Positions 16,924-24,233 of a stretch of DNA of 64,000 nt are shown here, piece after piece. The notes beneath the pieces were generated by a model. The model was not told the DNA's origin. It worked only from the letters and a program-made list of their open reading frames with translations, and did no database searches. Every line of letters begins with the position of its first letter. Position 1 is the stretch's first letter. A program made the translations under genes and the position numbers. Origin of the DNA: Elusimicrobium simillimum (GTDB lineage Bacteria; Elusimicrobiota; Elusimicrobia; Elusimicrobiales; Elusimicrobiaceae); the NCBI RefSeq assembly GCF_049639735.1, contig NZ_JBEVVA010000003.1:868001-932000 (forward strand), written 5' to 3'.

Positions 16924-17751
16924 TTATTTAAATTTTTTAACTAAAGCGTCTATTGCGGCGGTTTCTTTAACCATTTTTTTAAGTTCCGCGTAATTAAGCG
17001 AATTGGGGCCGTCTGAAAGCGCTTTAGCCGGGTTAGGGTGCGCTTCAAAAAATATACCCGCTATGCCGATAGCGGCCGCGGATTTGGCCAAAATAGGGGC
17101 GAACTTAGAGTCCCCGCCCGTCGCGCTGCCAAGCCCGCCGGGCTTTTGCACGGAGTGCGTAGCGTCTAAAATAACCGGGTAGCCAAACTGTTTCATTATA
17201 GCCAGTGAGCGCATGTCTACAATTAAATCGCCGTAGCCAAAGGAAAATCCGCGCTCCGTAAGCATAATTTTTTTGTTACCAGTGGATTCAATTTTTTTAA
17301 TAATATTGCCCATGCCCTCAGGTGCTAAAAACTGGCCTTTTTTTACGTTAACTATTTTGCCCGTTTCGCCACACGCAAGCAGCAGGTCCGTCTGGCGGGA
17401 AAGAAAGGCGGGTATTTGTAAAATATCGGCAACCTCGGCCACAGTCTCGGCCTGCCAGGGTTCGTGCACGTCAACGGATACTGGCACGTTTAAAGCCTTT
17501 TTCACTTTAGCAAGTATTTTCAGCCCGTCGTGCATGCCCGGCCCGCGGAAGGAGCATATAGACGTGCGGTTAGCTTTGTCAAACGAGGCTTTTAATATAA
17601 AATTTCTGCCAAAGGAGTTTACTATTTTTTTTATTTCTTTGGCTGAATCAGAGTAATGTTTTTCTGACTCTATTATGCAGGTGCCCCCAATGTAAACCAA
17701 GGGGGAGGAATTGGAAATTTTAATGCCGTTTAAAGTGATAGTTTTGTTCAT
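16924..17751 (-). CDS. kdsA: Kdo-8-phosphate synthase KdsA
   Basis: Condenses PEP with arabinose 5-phosphate. Family segments seen: KASFDKANRTSICSFRGPGM, VDVHEPWQAETVAEVADILQ, IPAFLSRQTDLL and LDATHSVQKPGG. 275 residues is normal. The usual GPCVIES near the N-terminus reads GTCIIES here. There is no Shine-Dalgarno; TATTAT lies 6 bases before the ATG on the minus strand, so the operon may start with a leaderless mRNA. Confidence 0.93.
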   Translation of the reverse strand: MNKTITLNGIKISNSSPLVYIGGTCIIESEKHYSDSAKEIKKIVNSFGRNFILKASFDKANRTSICSFRGPGMHDGLKILAKVKKALNVPVSVDVHEPWQAETVAEVADILQIPAFLSRQTDLLLACGETGKIVNVKKGQFLAPEGMGNIIKKIESTGNKKIMLTERGFSFGYGDLIVDMRSLAIMKQFGYPVILDATHSVQKPGGLGSATGGDSKFAPILAKSAAAIGIAGIFFEAHPNPAKALSDGPNSLNYAELKKMVKETAAIDALVKKFK

Positions 17752-17804
17752 ATATACATAATAGCAAATTCTGGCTGTGTATTAGCTGCTTGATATGACG
17801 CTTA

Positions 17805-18112
17805 TTTCCTCTCCCTCTTAGGGGAGAGGAAGTTTTTCTGCGTTGTTTGCCGCATAGCGGCTGCAGAAAAACAGGTGAGGGTGCTGATTTTATTTGTCAA
17901 AAGGTCATTTTATTTTATAACGGCGCATATTTGTGTATATCACCCTCACCCGCTCACGCTAAAGCGTGAGAATTTGCGCTGTGAACTTTGTTCACTAAAA
18001 CGTGCGCAAATTTACTTATTAATACGCAGTGCAAAAAGCGCACTGCTTTGCGCTCACGCCCTCTACATACTTGATATATGCATGCTACGCTATCCCCTAA
18101 GAGGTAGAGGGA
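17805..18112. repeat. MITE-like element, family R1, copy a (expanded)
   Basis: Terminal inverted repeats (TTTCCTCTCCCTCTTAGGGG at the left and its near-complement at the right end) and an inner inverted pair (GGTGAGGGTG and CACCCTCACC) enclose a core with TTTATTTTATAACGGCGCAT. Compared with copy b (27437-27622) it carries an extra ~100 bases made of smaller hairpins (such as GCGCAAATTTACTT...). No transposase. It lies in the 653-base gap between kdsA and the OmpA-like gene; the rest of that gap holds the promoter and leader listed next. Confidence 0.75.
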
Positions 18113-18198
18113 ATACAATATCCCCTTGCCTTTTACTCTAAAAGCGCTTATAATAGTTATTATAATAATATTTATATAAGAAGTATCCAAGAAACCCC

Positions 18199-18227
18199 TT
18201 GACAAACAGTGTAGTTACAACTATACT
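18199..18227 (+). promoter_or_regulatory. Near-consensus sigma70 promoter
   Basis: TTGACA at 18199-18204, exactly 17 bases, then TATACT at 18222-18227. It is the closest match to consensus in the window and would start a transcript at about 18234 with a ~170-base leader before the ATG at 18406. Confidence 0.8.
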
Positions 18228-18234
18228 TTAAGTA

Positions 18235-18330
18235 GCGCAAAAATATGCGCACTGGAATTAAGCTCTGTGTTTGAGCGGATTTTACGTCTGAAAAGACGAT
18301 TTTGAAATCCGGGTCAGCAAGAGCCAAAGT
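18235..18330 (+). promoter_or_regulatory. Structured 5' leader RNA of the OmpA-like gene
   Basis: Starting at the predicted transcript 5' end: hairpin GCGC/GCGC (18235-18250), then an outer stem GCTCT (18262-18266) with AGAGC (18320-18324). Inside it lies a 7-bp stem CGGATTT (18276-18282) with AAATCCG (18305-18311), which encloses a perfect 5-bp stem CGTCT/AGACG capped by a GAAA tetraloop (18285-18298). It does not match a riboswitch class I can recall. It could be a riboswitch, a protein-binding leader or an mRNA-stabilising structure. Confidence 0.5.
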
Positions 18331-18405
18331 TTTTTGTTATATGTTTAAGCTTAGTTGAATTAGTTGTTGTGTTTAAATTTCAGTAAATAGTTACAGGAGG
18401 CTATT

Positions 18406-21400
18406 ATGGCCGAGAAAAAAGACAGCTTTACGTTTAGTGATAAGCTAAAGGACAGCAAACCTGCCCCGGTGCCTTTCTCTAAGCGTTTCTCCTCCTCCAA
18501 AGTGGGGACGGACGGAAAGCCTAAAAAAACTTTCTTTGAAAGGACAAAAAGAGACGCTCCTTTCTTTATTGCCGCGTTAGTGGTGCTTTTACTGCTGCCG
18601 CTGTTTATTAAGTTCACCGGGCCCGCAGTGGAACCGGGCAACTTAGTCGGCGCTTACAGGCCCATAAGCGGGGACGAGCCCGTCATATATGACGACTGCC
18701 TTGACGCTAACGGCAGCTACATTGACGGCTGTACCATGCCGCTTTCATCCAGAAGCTCCATTGACTGGCTGAGGGATTCACTCGGCGGGCCGGAACCTGC
18801 GCCTATAGTAGAGTCCCCCGGTTATAACGCTTACGCACCCTCAGAAACAACTTACAATGAACCTTCTTATATAAGCACGGTAAGGGAACAAACGCCTAAC
18901 ATTGTCCGTGGCGCAGCCGTAAGGCCGCCAACGGTTGTTGGCCGTTTAGGTTCCGCTGAAATGGCCACCGCAAGGGGCCGTGTGGGCGGTAATTGGTCCC
19001 CTATATCAGCCAAAGCCGCTGAAGCGGGCGCGGGCGCTGTTAGAAACCCGGCTAAACCTGTTTCACTGCAGCCGCTTAACTTTGCAGGCAGGTCAGACCG
19101 CCCGATAACGGGTGAAGCTGCCGCCGCGGAGGCCAGACGCTCACTTGCCGCTTTAAACAAACAAAACGCGCGTGAAGCTATTAGAGACGCTCAAATGACA
19201 CCGCAAAATGTCGCCCGCATGGGCGGCCTTACCGGTTCACGCAACCCTATGGGTGGCGGTGGCGGCGCCGCGGATAATAAGTGGGGCTTTAAAGGCCAAA
19301 AACCGTGGTGGTGGGACATGGAAATGCAGAAGCATATGAAAAAGTGGGAATACTGGTTCAAACTTTGGGGCGATCCGCTCAAAAAGATTGTGGACGATTT
19401 TGTTCCCAAGTTCGCTTGCTGTATTCTTACCGGCCAGGACGATTGTGAAGTAGATAAAATGTGGGGCACCAAAAAAGGTGAAGCCACACCGGGTATGTGT
19501 AGAGGTGTGAAAGAGGGCGATGAGTGGAAGACATTGGTTACAGATTGTAAGAGTGGTAAGGCTTCACAACCTTGTCCTACTGAAGAAAAATTTCCTTCTA
19601 GCAAACCTAAATGTAAAAGAGCTTGGGGATATACTGATGCTCAAGATATTCAGTATGATAGTCCCAAAGCGGCTACCAATGACTCTAACTTCTTCCAAGT
19701 TAGGTTCAGAGACTGCTTTGGTTGGGAAGGTGCGGGAGCAGCACAGTTAGAACTTGACTGTAACGACGAAAAAGGTAAAATTGACTCAGAAATTTATACA
19801 TACGCCCAGCCTAAAGGCAAGGCGGAAAAGTGGAATATATACCAATACGTAGTGGTAAACAGCGTAACAAGTGACGGTAAATTGTTATGCGGCCACTCCG
19901 TAGTTATGGCGCCTGACGCCAGCGGCGCAAACAGCGACAGCAGCGACGGCGATTACTTAGACTCCGCTAACGACGTTAGAACAAATAGCGAGAAGAGCAT
20001 AATCAGCGCTACTGAAGTTGAAAGAAAAGGCGACGCTAAAAAAGATAAAAACGCTGCGCCTGCAAAGGGCGGTGCTGGCCAGGAATCACACAAGGCCTAC
20101 ATGGCGGGCAGCAGAGCTCCTGCGGCGAATATGGAAGCTAAATCTCCTAGAGACTGCGTAATGTTTGTACGCGGCGGCCGCCATACTGTAAACAATTCGT
20201 TCTTAGGCAGATACCAGACGTCTAACCAGTCTGACCAGGGCAGAATATTTAGGGAATATATGATAAGGCAGCATTTAGTCAACAATATATTACCCGGTAT
20301 ATATGGCTGCCAGCCTGAAGCGGAAATTGATACCACGGCTAACGATAATAAAGTGTCCGACGGCCGCAACCGTTCAACAACGGAAGCGCAGAAAAACAGG
20401 ACTAACTTTACCAAGAACAATAACTCCTGCCACGACCACTTGGGCAAAATATTTGTCAAGTACGTCGGCGCGGTAGCTATGGAACAGCCCTTGGCCGTTG
20501 ACAGAAAGGATATTAACCCTGCCAATCACAAGCCTGTTAGAGATTCTTACATACCTGAGCTTGCCATTACATGGGCAGACTTCAGCAATAAGTACCTTAA
20601 ACAGGTTGGTAACGATTACAGAAAAACTGTTTCCACAGTAACTAACGTTACCAGAAAGGACAGCCAGGTAATAACATCCAACATGTGCGAATACAACAAG
20701 TTCTTAGGCCTGTATAATCCTAATGACTACTGTTTGGATGAAAAGGATGACTGGTACTATAACGTTGGCACGGCAGAAGCGCCTGTAAAGGGTGAACCTG
20801 TTCCTGCAGAAGTTAAAAAAGCGGCAGCGTCTACCATTACGGTAACAGGCAGATGCGCCAATGACATAGAGTTTTACCCGGAAGAAGATCCGAAGACTTT
20901 CTGGAAAATTAACCTTTCCTTACCGGATCCGTTAAAGAATATTGTTAGCGGCACAGGCCCGTCTAAAAACATTGGCAAATGCTGCACCATGGGTGAAGAA
21001 GCTATTAAATTCACCGTGGAAACCCCCAACGGTACAATATTATTGGGTCCCAGATTCCTTAACAGAAAAACCGAGGGCACATTAATTAAGCAGGTTTGCG
21101 CCACAGAAACACCTGCCAATAAATGTGATAAGCAGTCGCTTAACTATAAGTTATACCATGTCTTTACGGGTGCATTGTTAGACAATGGTACACCGGTCAA
21201 AATTGAAGACCTTTCTGTAAGGCCTGATCCTTACGTCTTCATAAAACCGGGCGATGACCCAAAAACGCTTAACAAAGGTACTTGCTGTGTAACAGGTGGA
21301 AAAGTTTACTTAACAGTAAAAGATTCCACAGGGCAGCCTCTTATTACAGATTATGAGATATCTGAGGATGATATATCTGAAAAAGCGTGCTCTATGAAAA

Positions 21401-22362
21401 TTGGTGATCCGCTGTTAACAAAATGCGGTTCTGAAGGTTATGTATTAGTAGATAAGAAGAATATGAATACTATTCTGTCAGGTATTATCTACTATACAAG
21501 AACAGTTGTTAACAACATTACAAGAATAACCTTTGTCAGAGAGGAGCCCGGTGTTGTAACGCCTAAAGGTACCTGCTGTAAAGATAAAGACACTAACGTA
21601 GTTAAGTTAACAATTGACGGTACTGCATATGAGTTAACGGCTGAGTCTAATATACCTGGTTTATGTAAAGGTCAGGAAAACGATATCTGCCCTTACAAAA
21701 AGAGCACAATTAGCTCTGCTATCGTGGTATTATTCGATGTTGACCAATATGAGGCAAATAGAATAAACCGTGGTAAAGAAGACTTGCATAAGTTTGTTAA
21801 CGCTCTTATTGTTAAATTGGCCCAAGAACCTGAATATAATCTTGAGTTAACAGTAGAGGGACATACAGACTGGTCTGGTAAATATAACTACAATAAATTG
21901 ACAATGCAACCAGATAGGAAAACTAAGAAGAGAGATTCTAATCCGGACTCTTTAGCACTTGCCAGAGCTAAAACAGGTGTTGTTGTTATGCAGAATTATC
22001 TTACAAGTAACGAATTGCAATCGATAGTAAACTCTTTATCTGCTGAAGATCAAGAGCGTGTAAAAGCGGCTATTGATAGAGTTTCAACTGCGGTTGCAAA
22101 ATCTGTACAACGTGGTGAGGGGCCGGACTATTGTTCAGAAATGGCACCCAGCGGTACAGTATTTGTAGATACTAATAGGATAAATCTTGCAACAGGTAAG
22201 CCGTTTAAGAAACTTACTGGAACATCACCTACTCCTTCAGGTGGCAAGGACTATAATGATTGTAGAAGGTTGATGATACTTGTAGATGATAAGCTTAACC
22301 TTGATGTCGAGCCGGAAGGGGCTATATACAAAGCATTCCCTCTTCCAATTGTAAAAATGTAA
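18406..22362 (+). CDS. Giant membrane-anchored, cysteine-rich OmpA-like protein
   Basis: 1318 residues. The N-terminus is cytoplasmic and basic, with one uncleaved membrane helix (APFFIAALVVLLLLPLFIKF, about 49-68). A long Pro/Ala/Gly-rich periplasmic part follows. Double-cysteine motifs occur near residues 337, 859, 960 and 1057; the last three head repeats of ~100 residues (GKCC, GTCC, GTCC, each followed by a beta stretch and a later C). The C-terminus (about 1105-1310) is an OmpA/MotB-type peptidoglycan-binding domain, with VVLFDVDQ, VEGHTDWSGKYNYNK and DSLALARAKTG. The family predicts anchoring to peptidoglycan while tethered to the inner membrane. AGGAGG at 18393-18398 precedes the ATG. 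A role in pilus or envelope architecture is possible but unproven. Confidence 0.8.
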   Translation: MAEKKDSFTFSDKLKDSKPAPVPFSKRFSSSKVGTDGKPKKTFFERTKRDAPFFIAALVVLLLLPLFIKFTGPAVEPGNLVGAYRPISGDEPVIYDDCLDANGSYIDGCTMPLSSRSSIDWLRDSLGGPEPAPIVESPGYNAYAPSETTYNEPSYISTVREQTPNIVRGAAVRPPTVVGRLGSAEMATARGRVGGNWSPISAKAAEAGAGAVRNPAKPVSLQPLNFAGRSDRPITGEAAAAEARRSLAALNKQNAREAIRDAQMTPQNVARMGGLTGSRNPMGGGGGAADNKWGFKGQKPWWWDMEMQKHMKKWEYWFKLWGDPLKKIVDDFVPKFACCILTGQDDCEVDKMWGTKKGEATPGMCRGVKEGDEWKTLVTDCKSGKASQPCPTEEKFPSSKPKCKRAWGYTDAQDIQYDSPKAATNDSNFFQVRFRDCFGWEGAGAAQLELDCNDEKGKIDSEIYTYAQPKGKAEKWNIYQYVVVNSVTSDGKLLCGHSVVMAPDASGANSDSSDGDYLDSANDVRTNSEKSIISATEVERKGDAKKDKNAAPAKGGAGQESHKAYMAGSRAPAANMEAKSPRDCVMFVRGGRHTVNNSFLGRYQTSNQSDQGRIFREYMIRQHLVNNILPGIYGCQPEAEIDTTANDNKVSDGRNRSTTEAQKNRTNFTKNNNSCHDHLGKIFVKYVGAVAMEQPLAVDRKDINPANHKPVRDSYIPELAITWADFSNKYLKQVGNDYRKTVSTVTNVTRKDSQVITSNMCEYNKFLGLYNPNDYCLDEKDDWYYNVGTAEAPVKGEPVPAEVKKAAASTITVTGRCANDIEFYPEEDPKTFWKINLSLPDPLKNIVSGTGPSKNIGKCCTMGEEAIKFTVETPNGTILLGPRFLNRKTEGTLIKQVCATETPANKCDKQSLNYKLYHVFTGALLDNGTPVKIEDLSVRPDPYVFIKPGDDPKTLNKGTCCVTGGKVYLTVKDSTGQPLITDYEISEDDISEKACSMKIGDPLLTKCGSEGYVLVDKKNMNTILSGIIYYTRTVVNNITRITFVREEPGVVTPKGTCCKDKDTNVVKLTIDGTAYELTAESNIPGLCKGQENDICPYKKSTISSAIVVLFDVDQYEANRINRGKEDLHKFVNALIVKLAQEPEYNLELTVEGHTDWSGKYNYNKLTMQPDRKTKKRDSNPDSLALARAKTGVVVMQNYLTSNELQSIVNSLSAEDQERVKAAIDRVSTAVAKSVQRGEGPDYCSEMAPSGTVFVDTNRINLATGKPFKKLTGTSPTPSGGKDYNDCRRLMILVDDKLNLDVEPEGAIYKAFPLPIVKM

Positions 22363-22378
22363 GCTAAAATAGTTTGTT

Positions 22379-22410
22379 AAACCCCCGGCGATGAATCGCC
22401 GGGGTTTTTT
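22379..22410 (+). terminator. Terminator of the OmpA-like gene
   Basis: CCCCGGCGAT and ATCGCCGGGG form a 10-bp stem with a GA loop, followed by TTTTTT, 17 bases after the stop. Confidence 0.92.
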
Positions 22411-22586
22411 GTTTGTGCAAGTGTTACACTTTAATTTTTTTAGATTATCTTGTTTTTTGTTCTCTATATAGTGGAATTTATATTTTTATTAATATTGTTA
22501 AGTAACATATTAGTGTTGCAATATTACTTTTAATATACTAAAATAATATAGTAGTAATATACTATAAAAAACCAGGAGGTTTTATT

Positions 22587-23345
22587 GTGAAAAACCTAAT
22601 ATACGCAGTAATACTAATCACAGCCGCCACAACCTGCTCCGCCGCATCCTTAACAGAACAACTGCAATCTTCATTCAATCAAAAAAAGAATGCTGCTCTT
22701 GAAGCAGAGACTGCACAGAATAAGAAACTGAACACATATGGCGATGTGTTTTTAAACTATAGTTCTAAAATGGCAAAATATATTCCAATGCTTGCTAAAG
22801 ATGCTTTTTTTTATTCAGATACATGTAAGATTTTGTTTGAAGATGAAAAAGGCCTTCCCCTTTGCCAGGAGAAAACTTCTGAGATGAGAACTTCTGTGAA
22901 TGATTTAAAAAATGCAAAAACTTTTGGCGACATTGCTATAGCTTGGCATAGCTATGACAGCGCACTATCTGCTTACAAGGAAATATTATTGCTATATATT
23001 GCAAACTCAACAGACCAACAATGGGAAAAAGAATCAGAAACCTATTTAAGGATATCTAAATCTGTATTAATAAGCAGAGATATTTTTAAAATTGAAAACG
23101 AGATGTATTCTGCCAGAGAGGCAATCTATTTATCAAAAGTAATATCTTTACTTGAAAAAACAGTATTTCCTGAGTCTAAAGTGAAAGAGGATCTTTATAA
23201 CTTATATTACAAAGAGAACAGCCTTGCGTATCCAGTATCAAGCTATCTTTATGAAAAAAGAATGGCAGATACTAAAACTGAAGATTTTTATAAAAACTTA
23301 AGTAGTGATCTCTATAAACTTTATAGAGAAGCAATAGACTTTTAA
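22587..23345 (+). CDS. Secreted protein of unknown function, paralog of the next gene
   Basis: Signal peptide of about 20 residues (MKNLIYAVILITAATTCSAA), then LTEQLQSSFNQKKNAALE, shared with the next gene (LSERLQSSFNEKKDVAIK). The remainder is predominantly helical, charged and AT-rich in codon use. Near the C-terminus both have a FP-x-x-K-x-K-x-DLY motif. The start is a GTG with AGGAGG 7 bases upstream. Upstream, TTGCAA-17 bases-TAAAAT (from about 22525) is a plausible promoter. No known family was recognised. Confidence 0.75.
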   Translation: MKNLIYAVILITAATTCSAASLTEQLQSSFNQKKNAALEAETAQNKKLNTYGDVFLNYSSKMAKYIPMLAKDAFFYSDTCKILFEDEKGLPLCQEKTSEMRTSVNDLKNAKTFGDIAIAWHSYDSALSAYKEILLLYIANSTDQQWEKESETYLRISKSVLISRDIFKIENEMYSAREAIYLSKVISLLEKTVFPESKVKEDLYNLYYKENSLAYPVSSYLYEKRMADTKTEDFYKNLSSDLYKLYREAIDF

Positions 23346-23367
23346 GGTCTTTATAACAGGAGAAAAT

Positions 23368-24156
23368 ATGAAAAAATTATTAATAGCCTTAATATTACTT
23401 GCCGTAGCAAGCACAACTTTCAGCGCACCGTTATCAGAGCGTTTACAGTCTTCTTTTAATGAAAAAAAAGATGTTGCTATAAAAAAAGCAGCGTCTGCGG
23501 CCCCCATTGTAAAGAATAACAACCCATATCAGGAAATATTTTTAAAACATAGGCCAGAAATAGACAAAGACCTTGCTGCCATAAAAAAAGAAGTTGATTT
23601 TCTTATAGGCTTGAACATGTGCACAGAACTGGAAACAGACTGTATTGGAATTCACACATTTTCTGAAGTTGTAAAATATATGATTCTTTCAAGATATCGT
23701 GCTGATTTTCAAGGAGCAGTAGATTCTTATGATTTTTATTTAGGATCAGTAGAATATGGAATAGCGCATGAGTTAATAAACATGGAAGGTCTTGTGACTA
23801 TAAATAATAAATCAGAAATTTACGGAAGTCTATCCAGGTTGCTTGCTCTTGGCGAAAAGATTAAAATTTGGAATAAGGATTTAAGATCAAAAAGCGAGAA
23901 CTCTTTTAACGCTGATGTAAAAGCCTTGTTAGATTACACAAAATTTCCCAAAGAAAAATATAAAAATGATTTGTATAAAATTTATGCTTCTGAACATGGT
24001 AAAGATGTATATAAAATGGCTTGGAGTATAAGAGGTTATTGTGGAAGTTCCAGTGTCGCAGAGGATAAGGAATTCTTTTCTGACTTTTATGGTAAGATTA
24101 ATAATATGCAAGAGCAATACTATCAGTCAGACAAATTGCCAATTCCCGTACACTAG
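23368..24156 (+). CDS. Secreted protein of unknown function, paralog of the previous gene
   Basis: Signal peptide MKKLLIALILLAVASTTFSA, then the shared N-terminal segment and a helical body of ~230 residues containing three cysteines (LNMCTELETDCIG, GYCGSS) that the first paralog mostly lacks. It lies 22 bases after its partner with AGGAG before the ATG, so the two are co-transcribed. Lower GC than the neighbouring housekeeping genes suggests accessory, lineage-specific DNA. Confidence 0.75.
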   Translation: MKKLLIALILLAVASTTFSAPLSERLQSSFNEKKDVAIKKAASAAPIVKNNNPYQEIFLKHRPEIDKDLAAIKKEVDFLIGLNMCTELETDCIGIHTFSEVVKYMILSRYRADFQGAVDSYDFYLGSVEYGIAHELINMEGLVTINNKSEIYGSLSRLLALGEKIKIWNKDLRSKSENSFNADVKALLDYTKFPKEKYKNDLYKIYASEHGKDVYKMAWSIRGYCGSSSVAEDKEFFSDFYGKINNMQEQYYQSDKLPIPVH

Positions 24157-24178
24157 TATAATTTTTGTTAACTACAAT

Positions 24179-24207
24179 AAAAAAGCCCCCTACTGGGGGC
24201 TTTTTTA
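24179..24207. terminator. Bidirectional terminator between the secreted pair and uvrA
   Basis: AAAAGCCCCC and GGGGGCTTTTTT around a TACT loop, between convergent genes; T-runs on both strands. Confidence 0.88.
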
Positions 24208-24233
24208 TATTGTTTTTTATCTGTATCTCTATA

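Noticed and set aside
17875..18141. Plus-strand frame inside the R1 element
   Set aside because: It consists of the repeat's inverted segments, has no ribosome site and is not preserved in the other R1 copies.
18235..18330. Cyclic-di-GMP (GEMM) riboswitch
   Set aside because: A GAAA tetraloop is present, but the conserved GEMM core sequences around the ligand pocket are not; left as an unassigned leader.
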